DNA of 64,000 nt from Streptomyces actinomycinicus (GTDB lineage: Bacteria > Actinomycetota > Actinomycetes > Streptomycetales > Streptomycetaceae), in NCBI RefSeq assembly GCF_016741775.1, contig NZ_JAERRK010000011.1, forward strand, positions 167,401-231,400, in the 5' to 3' direction. Position numbers and translations under genes: made by a program. Numbering within the stretch: position 1 is the first letter of the stretch; each line of letters begins with the position of its first letter. Shown in pieces: positions 56,175 to 64,000 of the stretch. The notes under the pieces were generated by a model, which had not been told where the DNA came from, did not search any database, and saw only the letters and a program-made list of their open reading frames with translations.

Positions 56175-58073
56175 TCAGCGGAAGACGTCGTCCTGCTCGT
56201 CCCAGTCGGCCGGTTCCTGAGGGCTCGGCCGCAAGCGGGCGCGCGCCTCGTACATCGCCTCGATCTCGGCCGCGTGGTGCCGCACGATGGCGTCCCGGCG
56301 CAGCTTCATGGACGGCGTGAGCAGTCCGTTGTCCGGTGCGAACGGTTCCTGCAGGACACGGTAGACCCTGATGGACTCCGCGCGGGACACCGCACTGTTG
56401 GCGGACGCCACGGCCCGCGCGATCTCCTCGCGCAGCGCGTTCTCCTCACGGGCCTCCCGGCCCGGGGCGTCACCCTGCAGGGCCAGCGCGGCCCGCCAGT
56501 GCGCCAGGAAGTCCGGGTCCAGCGTGATCAGGGCCCCGACACAGGGCCGGTCGTCGCCGATCACCACCGCCTGGTGGATCAGCGGATGCATGCGCAGCCG
56601 CTGCTCCAGCGGGGCCGGCGCCACACTCTTGCCGCCGCTGGTGACGATGATGTCCTTCTTGCGCCCGGTGATCGTCAGATAGCCCTCGGAGTCCAGCCGC
56701 CCGATGTCCCCGGTGGCCAGCCAGCCGCCGCGCAGCGCGGCCCGGGTCGCCGTCTCGTCACTGATGTAGCCCTGGAAGACCGATGGCCCCCGCACCAGGA
56801 TCTCCCCGTCCTCGGCCACCTGGACCTCGGTGCCGGGCAGCGGCCGGCCCACGGTCCCGGACTTCTCCCGGCCCAGCGGCTGCATGGTGATCCCACCGGA
56901 GACCTCGGTGAGCCCGTACCCGTCGTGGATGTACACCCCGATGCCCTCGTAGAACAGGCACAGTTCACGGTCGAGCGAGGAACCGCCGGAGGTGCCGCGC
57001 ACCACCCGGCCGCCGAGCGCCGCGCGCAGTCTTCGGTACACCGTCCGTTCGTACAGGGCGTGTTGCACCTTGAGGTCGAACCCGGGACCCGGGCCGGTGC
57101 CCAGCCGCCGGCGTTCCTCGGCCGCGGCGAAGTCCCGTGCGGTCTGCGCGGCCCGCTCGAACAGCGCGCCCCGGCCCGACTGTTCGGCCGCCCGCAGGAA
57201 ATTCTTGTACAGCTTCTCGAACACCGACGGCACGCCGTACAGGTACGACGGCCGGAACGTGGCCAGGGCCGAGGACAGCGCCGCCGCCGTCAGCTCCGGC
57301 TCATGGCCCATCAGGACCCCGCCGCGCACACACGTCACCATGACCATGATCCCGTAGACGTGCGAGAACGGCAGGAAGGCCAGCACGGACGGCTGTTGGC
57401 CCGGGGGAGCGGCGGTGTGCGCCCAGCCGGCCAGCAGTGTGTCGCAGGGGTAGGCAAGGCCGCGGTGGCTCAGGGCGCAGCCCATCGGACGGCCCGAGGT
57501 GCCGGAGGTGTAGACGACGGCCGCCGTCGCGTCCGGCAGCACGATCCGGCGCAGCGACTCCACGGTGGTGTACGGGACGTCCCTGCCACGGTCCACGAGT
57601 TCGGGCAGGGCACCGGCGTCCAGCTGCCACACGTGCCGCAGCCGCGGCAGCCGGGTGCACACGGTGCCGACGGTCATGACGCCCTGCTCGTCCTCCACGA
57701 CGACGGCCACACAGCCGGCGTCCCGCAGCATCCACTCGACCTGGTCGCGGGAGGAGGCCGGGTGGATCGGCACGATCTCGGCGCCCACCGCCCACAGCGC
57801 GTGGGCGAACACCGTCCACTCGTAGCGGGTGCGGGCCATCAGGGCCACCCGGTGACCCGGCGCGATCCCCGCGGCGATCAGGCCCTTGGCCAGATCGGTC
57901 ACCTCGTCGCGCAGCTCGACCGCCGTCACCTCCTCCCACACGGTCGCCGCGGGATCCGCTCGGCGCGCGAGCACGGGGAGGGTGGGGTTCCGGTCCGCCG
58001 TCTCGAAGATGCTGTCGGCGAGGCCGCCGGTGAACGGCGTGGTGACGGAGGGAGCGAGGGCGACGTTCCGCAT
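56175..58073 (-). CDS. AMP-forming long-chain acyl-CoA ligase (FadD-like)
   Basis: This 632-residue adenylate-forming enzyme has the AMP loop TAAVVYTSGTSGRPMGCALS. The later motif is YIHDGYGLTEVSGGITMQPL, then GWLATGDIGRLDSEGYLTIT and GRKKDIIVTSGGKSVAP with the catalytic Lys nearby. This is the FAA1/FadD15-like group that activates long-chain fatty acids with CoA. The start is ATG 58073 with AGGAG upstream. It is divergent from the DUF6480 gene (150 bp between them). Confidence 0.94.
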   Translation of the reverse strand: MRNVALAPSVTTPFTGGLADSIFETADRNPTLPVLARRADPAATVWEEVTAVELRDEVTDLAKGLIAAGIAPGHRVALMARTRYEWTVFAHALWAVGAEIVPIHPASSRDQVEWMLRDAGCVAVVVEDEQGVMTVGTVCTRLPRLRHVWQLDAGALPELVDRGRDVPYTTVESLRRIVLPDATAAVVYTSGTSGRPMGCALSHRGLAYPCDTLLAGWAHTAAPPGQQPSVLAFLPFSHVYGIMVMVTCVRGGVLMGHEPELTAAALSSALATFRPSYLYGVPSVFEKLYKNFLRAAEQSGRGALFERAAQTARDFAAAEERRRLGTGPGPGFDLKVQHALYERTVYRRLRAALGGRVVRGTSGGSSLDRELCLFYEGIGVYIHDGYGLTEVSGGITMQPLGREKSGTVGRPLPGTEVQVAEDGEILVRGPSVFQGYISDETATRAALRGGWLATGDIGRLDSEGYLTITGRKKDIIVTSGGKSVAPAPLEQRLRMHPLIHQAVVIGDDRPCVGALITLDPDFLAHWRAALALQGDAPGREAREENALREEIARAVASANSAVSRAESIRVYRVLQEPFAPDNGLLTPSMKLRRDAIVRHHAAEIEAMYEARARLRPSPQEPADWDEQDDVFR

Positions 58074-58223
58074 GCGCTGCTCCTGAATGTACGGAGGGTC
58101 ACTCCGCCGATCGGCTCGGTGTCGGCGGTGCTCGAATGTAGCCCAGGTGAGCGCGTTCGGTACCAGGAACGAGGAAGTCGTGATCGGCTGATGATCTGGC
58201 CGTGTCCTGGGGACTCGGGAGGC

Positions 58224-58457
58224 ATGAGTTATGTGAACCCCGATCCGGAACCCGAGCGCACGACCGGACTGGAACCAGGAGGGGGAGTTCCGCCCGGCGA
58301 GACCCCGCCCGCCGAGAGCAGCATGCCCGAGGCCGGGCCCCGCGAGCCGGACGCCCGAAGCAGAGGCTGGGCCAAGGCACCCCTCACCATGATCCTGCTG
58401 CTGGTGATCCTGATAGCGGCGTTCTTCCTGGTGTACGCACTGGTCCTGGTCCTCTGA
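58224..58457 (+). CDS. DUF6480 family small membrane protein
   Basis: The 77-residue protein has a conserved soluble N-terminus (NPDPEPERTTGLEPGGGVPP), a Pro/Glu/Ala stretch and one C-terminal TM helix (MILLLVILIAAFFLVYALVL). It is a tail-anchored type of unknown function found across Streptomyces. GGGAGG lies just before ATG 58224 at very short spacing. It is convergent with the YbdK gene. Confidence 0.9.
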   Translation: MSYVNPDPEPERTTGLEPGGGVPPGETPPAESSMPEAGPREPDARSRGWAKAPLTMILLLVILIAAFFLVYALVLVL

Positions 58458-58517
58458 GCGGGCCCGCGCGGTGCGGGTGCCGGCGACCGGGCCCCCGGGC
58501 CCCGGATGCGACGGCCC

Positions 58518-59606
58518 TCAGCCCTGGGTGCGGCGCACGCACTCGGTGACCACGTCCCGCAGGCTGCCGGTGTGCTCCAGCAGCCTGCGCTGCTCCCGCG
58601 CGCCGTTGCCCACCCGCAGCACCTCCTCGACGGCCCGCTCGGCGCGCACCGCGTCACCGCTGCCGTCGAGCGCGTCCGCAACATGCTCCAGCAGGGAACG
58701 CAGCACCTCCGCCGCGGGCCGGGGCCGCATGCCGACCGGGTCGAGGAGGTCCTGCTCCAGGCCGAACCGCGCCGCCTGCCAGTCGGCGAGCCTGAGCAGG
58801 CTCACGCCGGGATCCGGTGCCGGCCGGCCCGCGCGCCAGTCCCGGGCGGCCGTCTCCACCAGGGCGCGGCACAGCGTCGCGATCAGCACGGCGGTCTCCG
58901 CGCTCAGACAGACGTCGGCCACCCGGATCTCCACCGTCGGATAGTGGGCGCACAGCCGCGCGTCGAAGTACGCCATCCCCTCGTCCAGGATGACGCCGCT
59001 GGCGACCATCCGGGTGATCAGCCGGTGGTAGCGCTCGGCGGACCCGAACGGCTCGGTCGGCCCGGCCGACGGCCAGCGGTTCCACACCCGGCTGCGGTAG
59101 CTGGCGTAGCCGGTGCTCCGGCCCTGCCAGAAGGGGGAGTTCGCGCTGAGGGCGCGCAGCACCGGGAGCCACGGGCGGAGCCGGTCGAGGACGGCGACGC
59201 CCTCCTCGTCGGACTCCACCGACACATGGACGTGGCAGCCGCACACGAGCTGGTCCCAGGTGGGGATCCCGTACCGCTCGGCCAGCCACTGGTAGCGCTC
59301 GTTCACACTGAGTGAGGGGCTGACCGCCAGCGGAGAGGTGGCCAGTGCGGCGACCGCGCAGCCGATCTGCCCGGCGTGCCGGGCCGCCTCCTTGCGGCAG
59401 CGGACGATCTCGTCGCCGAGGGCCGCCATGTCCGACTGCGGATGCGTGGCGAACTCCAGCATCTGGCCGAACAGTTCCTTCTCGAACACGTCCTGACCCG
59501 GGTCCTCGTGGGCGGCACGGGCGAGCACGGCCGCCGCCAGCGCCTTCGGATCGCCGCTGTCCGGATCGACCAGGAGGAGTTCCTCCTCCACTCCGACGGT
59601 GCGCAC
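58518..59606 (-). CDS. YbdK-type carboxylate-amine ligase (glutamate-cysteine ligase 2 family)
   Basis: This ATP-dependent ligase of about 362 residues opens with VRTVGVEEELLLVDPDSG. The family motifs LFGQMLEFATHPQSDMAALG, VCGCHVHVSVE and YPTVEIRVADVCLSAET are present. E. coli YbdK has weak gamma-glutamylcysteine ligase activity; mycothiol-producing actinomycetes do not need glutathione, so the substrate is uncertain. I favour GTG 59606 because a purine-rich GGGAGAGAAGGG lies before it. The open frame reaches GTG 59633, but that start would lie in the stem of the glgB terminator hairpin. Confidence 0.92.
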   Translation of the reverse strand: MRTVGVEEELLLVDPDSGDPKALAAAVLARAAHEDPGQDVFEKELFGQMLEFATHPQSDMAALGDEIVRCRKEAARHAGQIGCAVAALATSPLAVSPSLSVNERYQWLAERYGIPTWDQLVCGCHVHVSVESDEEGVAVLDRLRPWLPVLRALSANSPFWQGRSTGYASYRSRVWNRWPSAGPTEPFGSAERYHRLITRMVASGVILDEGMAYFDARLCAHYPTVEIRVADVCLSAETAVLIATLCRALVETAARDWRAGRPAPDPGVSLLRLADWQAARFGLEQDLLDPVGMRPRPAAEVLRSLLEHVADALDGSGDAVRAERAVEEVLRVGNGAREQRRLLEHTGSLRDVVTECVRRTQG

Positions 59607-59632
59607 CTGGTGCCGCCCTTCTCTCCCTGCCA

Positions 59633-59674
59633 CGAGGGGCAGTCACGGGTCTGTACGACCCCGACTGCCCCTCG
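59633..59674 (-). terminator. Large hairpin after glgB
   Basis: A perfect 12-bp stem (CGAGGGGCAGTC at 59633-59644, GACTGCCCCTCG at 59663-59674) has an inner 5-bp stem (GGGTC/GACCC) in its loop. It lies 24 bp past the glgB stop and probably ends the treS-maltokinase-glgB transcript. Confidence 0.8.
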
Positions 59675-59698
59675 GACGGCCGCCGACACCTGTGGCGT

Positions 59699-62050
59699 TC
59701 AAAGCTCCGGTGCCAGCCAGAGGGTGGCCAGCGGCGGCAGCGTCAGGTTCAGGAACCCGTCCTCGGGCTTGACCGGCCCCTCTGTGCCCACCCCGCCGCC
59801 GCCGAAGCGGACGTCGTCGGTGTTCAGCACCTCCTGCCAGGCCGGGAACTCGTCGGGGACCCACAGGCGGTAGTCGTGCCGGACCACGGGCGAGAAGTTC
59901 GACACGGCCAGCAGCGGGCCGCCGTCCACGGCGAACCGCAGGAACGCCAGGACGTTGTCGTCCGCCGCGTCGCACAGCACCCACCGGAAGCCGCCCGGAT
60001 CGGTGTCCCGCTGCCACAGCGCCGGTGTCCCGCTGTACACGGTGTTCAGTTCCCGGACGAGATCGCGGACCCCCCGGTGGTCGCCGGCGGAGTGGTAGTC
60101 GTCGCCGAGCAGCCACCACTCCGGGCCGTGCGCCTCGGACCACTCGGCGCCCTGGGCGAACTCCTGCCCCATGAACAACAGCTGCTTGCCGGGGTGGGCC
60201 CACATGAAGCCCAGGTAGGCACGGTGGTTCGCGCGCCGCTGCCACCAGTCGCCGGGCATCTTCGACACCAGCGCCTGTTTGCCGTGCACCACCTCGTCGT
60301 GGGAGATCGGCAGCACGTAGTTCTCGCTGTAGGCGTACACCATCGAGAAGGTCATCTCATTGTGGTGGTACTTGCGGTGCACCGGCTCCTTCTGGATGTA
60401 CTGCAGCGAGTCGTGCATCCAGCCCATGTTCCACTTCAGCCCGAAGCCGAGCCCGCCGCTGTCCGTGGGCCGGGTGACCCCGTCCCACGCGGTGGACTCC
60501 TCGGCGATGGTCACCACGCCCGGGCAGCGCCGGTACACGGTGGCGTTCATCTCCTGCAGGAACGCGACCGCGTCCAGGTCCTCCCGGCCGCCGAAGACGT
60601 TCGGCTCCCACTGTCCGGAGTCCCGTGAGTAGTCCAGGTAGAGCATGGAGGCGACCGCGTCCACGCGCAGCCCGTCGATGTGGAACTCCTCGCACCAGTA
60701 CACGGCGTTGGCCACGAGGAAGTTGCGCACCTCGGTGCGGCCGTAGTCGAACTCGTACGTCCCCCAGTCCGGGTGCTCCGCCCGCGTGGCGTTCCCGGGT
60801 TCGTACAGCGGGTCCCCGTCGAAGCGGGCCAGTGCCCAGTCGTCCTTCGGGAAGTGGGCCGGCACCCAGTCCATGATCACGCCGATGCCGGCCCGGTGAC
60901 AGGCGTCCACGAAGTGACGGAAGTCGTCCGGGGAGCCGAGCCGCGGTGTCGGCGCGTAGTACGAGGTGACCTGGTAGCCCCACGAGCCGCTGAAGGGATG
61001 CCCGGCGACCGGCATCAGCTCCACGTGGGTGAAGCCCATCTCCTTGACGTAGGCGGGCAGTTCCTCGGCGAGCCGGCGGTAGTCCAGGCCGGGCCGCCAC
61101 GACGGCAGGTGCACCTCGTACACCGAGAACGGCGCCTGGTGCACCGGTGTGTCCCCGCGGTGCGCCATCCACTGCGCGTCGCCCCACTCGTAGCGCGAGG
61201 CCGTGACGACCGACGCCGTGTCCGGCGGCACCTCGGTGCGGCGCGCCATCGGGTCGGCCTTCAGGAACCGGTGCCCGTGCCGGGAGGTGATCTCGAACTT
61301 GTAGCGGGTGTCCTCGCCGATCCCGGGCAGGAACAGCTCCCACACCCCCGACGCGCCGAGCGAGCGCATCGGGTACTGCGTGCCGTCCCAGTACGTGAAG
61401 TCACCGGCCACCCGCACCCCTTGGGCATTGGGCGCCCACACGGTGAAGCGGGTGCCGGCCACGCCCTGGTGGACCATCGGCTCGGCGCCGAGCGCGCGCC
61501 ACAGCTGCTCGTGCCGGCCCTCCCGGATCAGATGCAGGTCCAGCTCGCCGAGGGCGGGCAGGAAACGGTAGGGGTCGTGGACCTCCTGCTCGGCGTCGTC
61601 GTACGTCACCAGCAGGGTGTAGGACGGGACCTGCGGGCAGGGCAGGACGGTGGCGAACAGGCCGTCGCCCTCCGACCACATGTCGGTGCGCTTGCCGTCG
61701 ATCACGACGCCCACCGCCCGCGCGTTCGGGCGCAGCGTGCGGAACAGCGTGCCGCCCGGCACCGGGTGCGCGCCCAGCAGGGCGTGCGGATCGTGGTGTG
61801 CGCCCGCGAGCAGCCGGCCGCGGTCGGCGGGGTCCAGCGGGACCGCCGCGGGCGGCACCGGGCCGGCGGCCTCGGTCCGCGTGGCCCCGGACGGCGGCGC
61901 CTCGGTCCGCGTGGTGTCGGGACGCGCGGTTCCCGGCCGCTTGGCCTCGGATGGCGTCGCCTCGTCCCGTGTGGTGTCGGGACGCGCGGTTCCCGGCCGC
62001 TTGGCCTCGGGCCGCGTGGTGTCGGGTCGCGTGGTGTCGCGCAGTGCCAT
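59699..62050 (-). CDS. glgB: 1,4-alpha-glucan branching enzyme with repeat-rich N-terminal extension
   Basis: The 783-residue GH13 enzyme introduces alpha-1,6 branches. After a CBM48/N1-type region (PHALLGAHPVPGG, FTVWAPNAQGVRVAGDF) the barrel shows GVIMDWVPAHFP. The nucleophile is in FHIDGLRVDAVASM, the acid Glu in VVTIAEESTAWDG and the transition-state Asp in LPISHDEVVHGK. The first about 65 residues are an Arg/Pro/Thr-rich extension with an exact 20-residue repeat encoded by a 60-bp duplication. ATG 62050 has GGGGAGG upstream. It starts 1 bp after the maltokinase stop, in the GlgE-pathway order treS-mak-glgB. Confidence 0.97.
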   Translation of the reverse strand: MALRDTTRPDTTRPEAKRPGTARPDTTRDEATPSEAKRPGTARPDTTRTEAPPSGATRTEAAGPVPPAAVPLDPADRGRLLAGAHHDPHALLGAHPVPGGTLFRTLRPNARAVGVVIDGKRTDMWSEGDGLFATVLPCPQVPSYTLLVTYDDAEQEVHDPYRFLPALGELDLHLIREGRHEQLWRALGAEPMVHQGVAGTRFTVWAPNAQGVRVAGDFTYWDGTQYPMRSLGASGVWELFLPGIGEDTRYKFEITSRHGHRFLKADPMARRTEVPPDTASVVTASRYEWGDAQWMAHRGDTPVHQAPFSVYEVHLPSWRPGLDYRRLAEELPAYVKEMGFTHVELMPVAGHPFSGSWGYQVTSYYAPTPRLGSPDDFRHFVDACHRAGIGVIMDWVPAHFPKDDWALARFDGDPLYEPGNATRAEHPDWGTYEFDYGRTEVRNFLVANAVYWCEEFHIDGLRVDAVASMLYLDYSRDSGQWEPNVFGGREDLDAVAFLQEMNATVYRRCPGVVTIAEESTAWDGVTRPTDSGGLGFGLKWNMGWMHDSLQYIQKEPVHRKYHHNEMTFSMVYAYSENYVLPISHDEVVHGKQALVSKMPGDWWQRRANHRAYLGFMWAHPGKQLLFMGQEFAQGAEWSEAHGPEWWLLGDDYHSAGDHRGVRDLVRELNTVYSGTPALWQRDTDPGGFRWVLCDAADDNVLAFLRFAVDGGPLLAVSNFSPVVRHDYRLWVPDEFPAWQEVLNTDDVRFGGGGVGTEGPVKPEDGFLNLTLPPLATLWLAPEL
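61911..62010. repeat. 60-bp direct duplication inside the glgB 5' end
   Basis: An identical 40-bp block lies at 61911-61950 and 61971-62010 (period 60 bp = 20 codons). It encodes EAKRPGTARPDTTR twice, differing in the following residues. Shorter related words (DTTRPDTTRPEAK) precede it. Confidence 0.9.
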
Positions 62051-62051
62051 G

Positions 62052-63416
62052 TCAGCCTCCCCACACGGCGAGCCGCTTGATCGCCGCCATCGGAACCGGC
62101 AGCCAGTCGGGCCGGTGTCTCGCCTCGTACAGCACCTCGTACACCGCCCTGTCCGTCTCGTGCGCGCGCAGCAGCGCGTGCTTCTTGCGTGGGTCCCAGC
62201 CCGCGCGGGCCGCGTAGCCCGCGCAGAACGCCTCCCGGCAGCGGCGCGCCCACTCGGGTCGCCAGGGGCGGCGCTGCCGGGCCGCGTAGTCGAAGGAGCG
62301 CAGCATCCCGGCGACGTCCCGCACCGGGGACTGCGGGGCCCGGCGCTCGGCCAGCGGCCGGGACGGTTCGCCCTCGAAGTCGATGACGAACCAGTCGCGG
62401 CCGGCCCGCAGCACCTGCCCGAGGTGCAGGTCGCCGTGGATGCGCTGGGCGGGCGGCCCGGTGTCGCAGGTGGCGAGCGCCCCGAACGCGGCCCGCAGAC
62501 CGGGTACGAAGGGCAGCAGCCCGGGCACGGCGTGCGCGGCGGCGTCCAGCCGGGCGCACATCGCTTCCGCGGTACGGCCGTTCTCGCCCGGGCCGCCCGG
62601 CGGGAAGGCCTCGGCCAGCGCCAGGTGCACCTCGGCCGTGGCCCGCCCCAGCGCACGGGCCTCGGCCGTGAAGTCGTCGCCCGTGGCGAGCGCGCGCAGC
62701 GCCAGCGTCCAGCCGTCGGTGGCGTCCGGCAGGAACGGCTGCAGCACGCCGAGGGTGGCCGGGCGCGGGGCGGTCGTGGTGAACCAGGCCACCGGCGCGG
62801 GCACCCGGCTGCAGCCCTCGGCGGCCAGCGCGGCCGGCACCTCCAGGTCCGGGTTGACGCCCGGCTGGACCCTGCGGAACAGCTTCAGGATGTACGCGTC
62901 GCCGTACACGATCGACGAGTTGGACTGCTCGGCGTCCAGCAGCCGCGGCGGCAGTCCGCCGGGCACGTGGGCGGCCGGGGCGGCCTCGAAGCGCAGCGGG
63001 CCCGCCGTGCCGGGCCGGCGCAGCCGCTCCAGCAGCAGGTGGGCCGAGCGCGGGTCGTGCAGCGCGTCGTAGACGGCGAGCCCGGCCAGCGGGCCGTGTC
63101 CCGCGCGGCCGATGAACGCCCGCTCCAGCCGCGGGGCGAGGTGCTGGCGCAGGCCCAGCAGCAACTGGTAGCAGTCGCCGGGCGGGTGAGTGCCGCCGGG
63201 CGTGGGCACCGGCGCGTGCGAGGCGTGCACCAGCAGGTGCAGACATCCGGGGAACAGCTCGGTCACGGACAGCACCGACAGATCGGTGACCGGCCGGTCC
63301 TTGCCCGCGAACCAGCGCTGCCCGGGCAGCCAGTCCCGCAGCAGCTCGCCCAGGGAGGCCAAGGGCCCGTCGAGGCCGGGAGCGGTCCTCGGTCGCGGGG
63401 TGATGGTCTTCGGCAT
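62052..63416 (-). CDS. pep2: Maltokinase (Mak/Pep2), ATP:maltose 1-phosphotransferase
   Basis: The 454-residue enzyme phosphorylates maltose from trehalose isomerisation to maltose-1-phosphate, the donor for GlgE. It has the N-terminal cap (LLRDWLPGQRWFAGKDRPVT) and a kinase-like core. The catalytic loop is AQRIHGDLHLGQVLRAGRDW and the metal site VIDFEGEPSRPLAERR, both diagnostic. ATG 63416 has AAGGA upstream. It lies between treS and glgB with gaps of 31 and 1 bp, so one operon is near certain. Confidence 0.96.
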   Translation of the reverse strand: MPKTITPRPRTAPGLDGPLASLGELLRDWLPGQRWFAGKDRPVTDLSVLSVTELFPGCLHLLVHASHAPVPTPGGTHPPGDCYQLLLGLRQHLAPRLERAFIGRAGHGPLAGLAVYDALHDPRSAHLLLERLRRPGTAGPLRFEAAPAAHVPGGLPPRLLDAEQSNSSIVYGDAYILKLFRRVQPGVNPDLEVPAALAAEGCSRVPAPVAWFTTTAPRPATLGVLQPFLPDATDGWTLALRALATGDDFTAEARALGRATAEVHLALAEAFPPGGPGENGRTAEAMCARLDAAAHAVPGLLPFVPGLRAAFGALATCDTGPPAQRIHGDLHLGQVLRAGRDWFVIDFEGEPSRPLAERRAPQSPVRDVAGMLRSFDYAARQRRPWRPEWARRCREAFCAGYAARAGWDPRKKHALLRAHETDRAVYEVLYEARHRPDWLPVPMAAIKRLAVWGG

Positions 63417-63447
63417 GGTGACGCGTCCTTTCCTCGGCGCCGGACGT

Positions 63448-64000
63448 TCAGCGGCGGCGGCCGATGCGGGATGCGACTCGGGTGAGCCGGAACCAGTAGA
63501 AGCCGTGGCCTTGCAGGGTCAGCAGGTAGGGCAGTTCACCGATGGCGGGGAAGCGCACCCCGCCGATCAGCTCGACCGGATGGCGTCCGTCGTAGGCCCG
63601 CAGATCGAGTTCGGTGGGCTGCGCGAAGCGGGAGAAGTTGTTCACGCAGAGCACCAGGTCGTCGCCGTACTCGCGCAGGAAGGCGAGCACCGCCGGGTTC
63701 GAGGACGGCAGCTCGGTGTAGGACCCCAGTCCGAAGGCAGGATTCTGCTTGCGGATCTCGATCATCCGGCGCGTCCAGTGCAGCAGGCTGGAGGGGGAGG
63801 ACATGGAGGCTTCCACGTTGGTGACCTGGTAGCCGTGGACCGGGTCCATGATGGTCGGCAGGTAGAGGCGTCCAGGGTCGCAGGACGAGAAGCCGGCGTT
63901 GCGGTCCGGCGTCCACTGCATGGGCGTGCGCACGGCGTCGCGGTCGCCGAGCCAGATGTTGTCGCCCATCCCGATCTCGTCGCCGTAGTACAGGATCGGC
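63448..64000 (-). CDS. treS: Trehalose synthase/maltose alpha-D-glucosyltransferase, C-terminal part (cut by window edge)
   Basis: The reverse strand encodes the last about 183 residues of TreS; the frame enters from beyond 64000 with PILYYGDEIGMGDNIWLGDR. It continues with VRTPMQWTPDRNAGFSSCDP, LLHWTRRMIEIRKQNPAFGL and the C-terminal beta domain ending in LQGHGFYWFRLTRVASRIGR. TreS interconverts trehalose and maltose and thereby feeds maltokinase. In the usual actinomycete order glgE lies further upstream, outside the window. Confidence 0.96.
   Translation of the reverse strand, partial: PILYYGDEIGMGDNIWLGDRDAVRTPMQWTPDRNAGFSSCDPGRLYLPTIMDPVHGYQVTNVEASMSSPSSLLHWTRRMIEIRKQNPAFGLGSYTELPSSNPAVLAFLREYGDDLVLCVNNFSRFAQPTELDLRAYDGRHPVELIGGVRFPAIGELPYLLTLQGHGFYWFRLTRVASRIGRRR

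Noticed and set aside
58487..58505. GGGCCC-rich stem as terminator between DUF6480 and YbdK
   Set aside because: The arms pair only with a bulge and a tight loop, and alternative pairings are equally good.
1..64000. tRNA/rRNA genes, insertion sequences, prophage or conjugative element
   Set aside because: No cloverleaf, transposase, integrase or phage structural protein was recognised on either strand.

Overview
The window is a 64 kb piece of very GC-rich actinobacterial chromosome, almost certainly from a Streptomyces. The evidence is strong third-position G/C bias, frequent GTG (and one TTG) starts, and a set of families typical of that genus: an SsgA-like protein, a WhiB-like protein, the MelC1/MelC2 tyrosinase pair, a SigB/F/G-type sigma factor with a neighbouring RsbW-like ATPase, a LAL-type LuxR regulator, an F420-dependent oxidoreductase and the treS-maltokinase-glgB cluster of the GlgE pathway. 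From memory only, the order in the right half resembles the right arm of the S. coelicolor chromosome around its second glycogen (glgBII) cluster. I saw no rRNA, tRNA, IS element, prophage, CRISPR array or large biosynthetic cluster.

Layout. 1-6.1 kb: N-terminus of a family 2B (cyclic-nucleotide-domain) encapsulin shell protein cut by the left edge, a zinc alcohol dehydrogenase, a two-domain VOC protein, an RNase HI with a zinc-knuckle-like tail, melC1-melC2 and a flavin monooxygenase. 6.1-13.7 kb: MFS pump-TetR operon under a promoter overlapped by twin operators, a secreted type II cholesterol oxidase, two aldo/keto reductases (one divergent from a TetR), and a DUF6328 membrane protein. 13.7-22 kb: DUF2238 membrane protein, SsgA-like protein, F420 oxidoreductase, a membrane-anchored pseudokinase, a PLP dehydratase, a TPR protein coupled to a prenyl diphosphate synthase, and AIM24. 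22-31 kb: TetR divergent from lmeA-like/MMPL genes, a serine hydrolase, an M4 metalloprotease, a GH95 remnant and an SGNH hydrolase. 31-42 kb: LAL regulator, a three-gene signalling operon (receiver/thioredoxin-reductase-like fusion, cNMP-domain histidine kinase, UBP zinc finger), VOC, UspA, DUF4032, MBL hydrolase and AlkB. 42-51.4 kb: TetR plus FAD dehydrogenase, DUF488, M1 peptidase, lipoprotein, DUF6098, WhiB-like protein, a collapsed argP/lysE pair, a lone cNMP-domain protein, and the ATPase/sigma-factor pair. 51.4-64 kb: FUSC membrane protein, DUF4287, type II NADH dehydrogenase, a second RsbW-like ATPase, acyl-CoA ligase, DUF6480, YbdK-type ligase, then glgB, maltokinase and the C-terminus of treS.

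How they work together. The right half reads as a stress and developmental block: SigB-type sigma factor, two RsbW-type ATPases, UspA, WhiB-like protein, cNMP sensors, NDH-2, and alpha-glucan synthesis from trehalose/maltose through the GlgE route. The left half is mostly secreted or redox enzymes, each next to its own repressor, and four TetR genes have recognisable palindromic operators.

The least explained items are the cNMP-kinase/receiver-flavoprotein/UBP-finger operon, the pseudokinase, and a set of GC-rich tandem repeats whose units contain the stop codons of the flanking genes.
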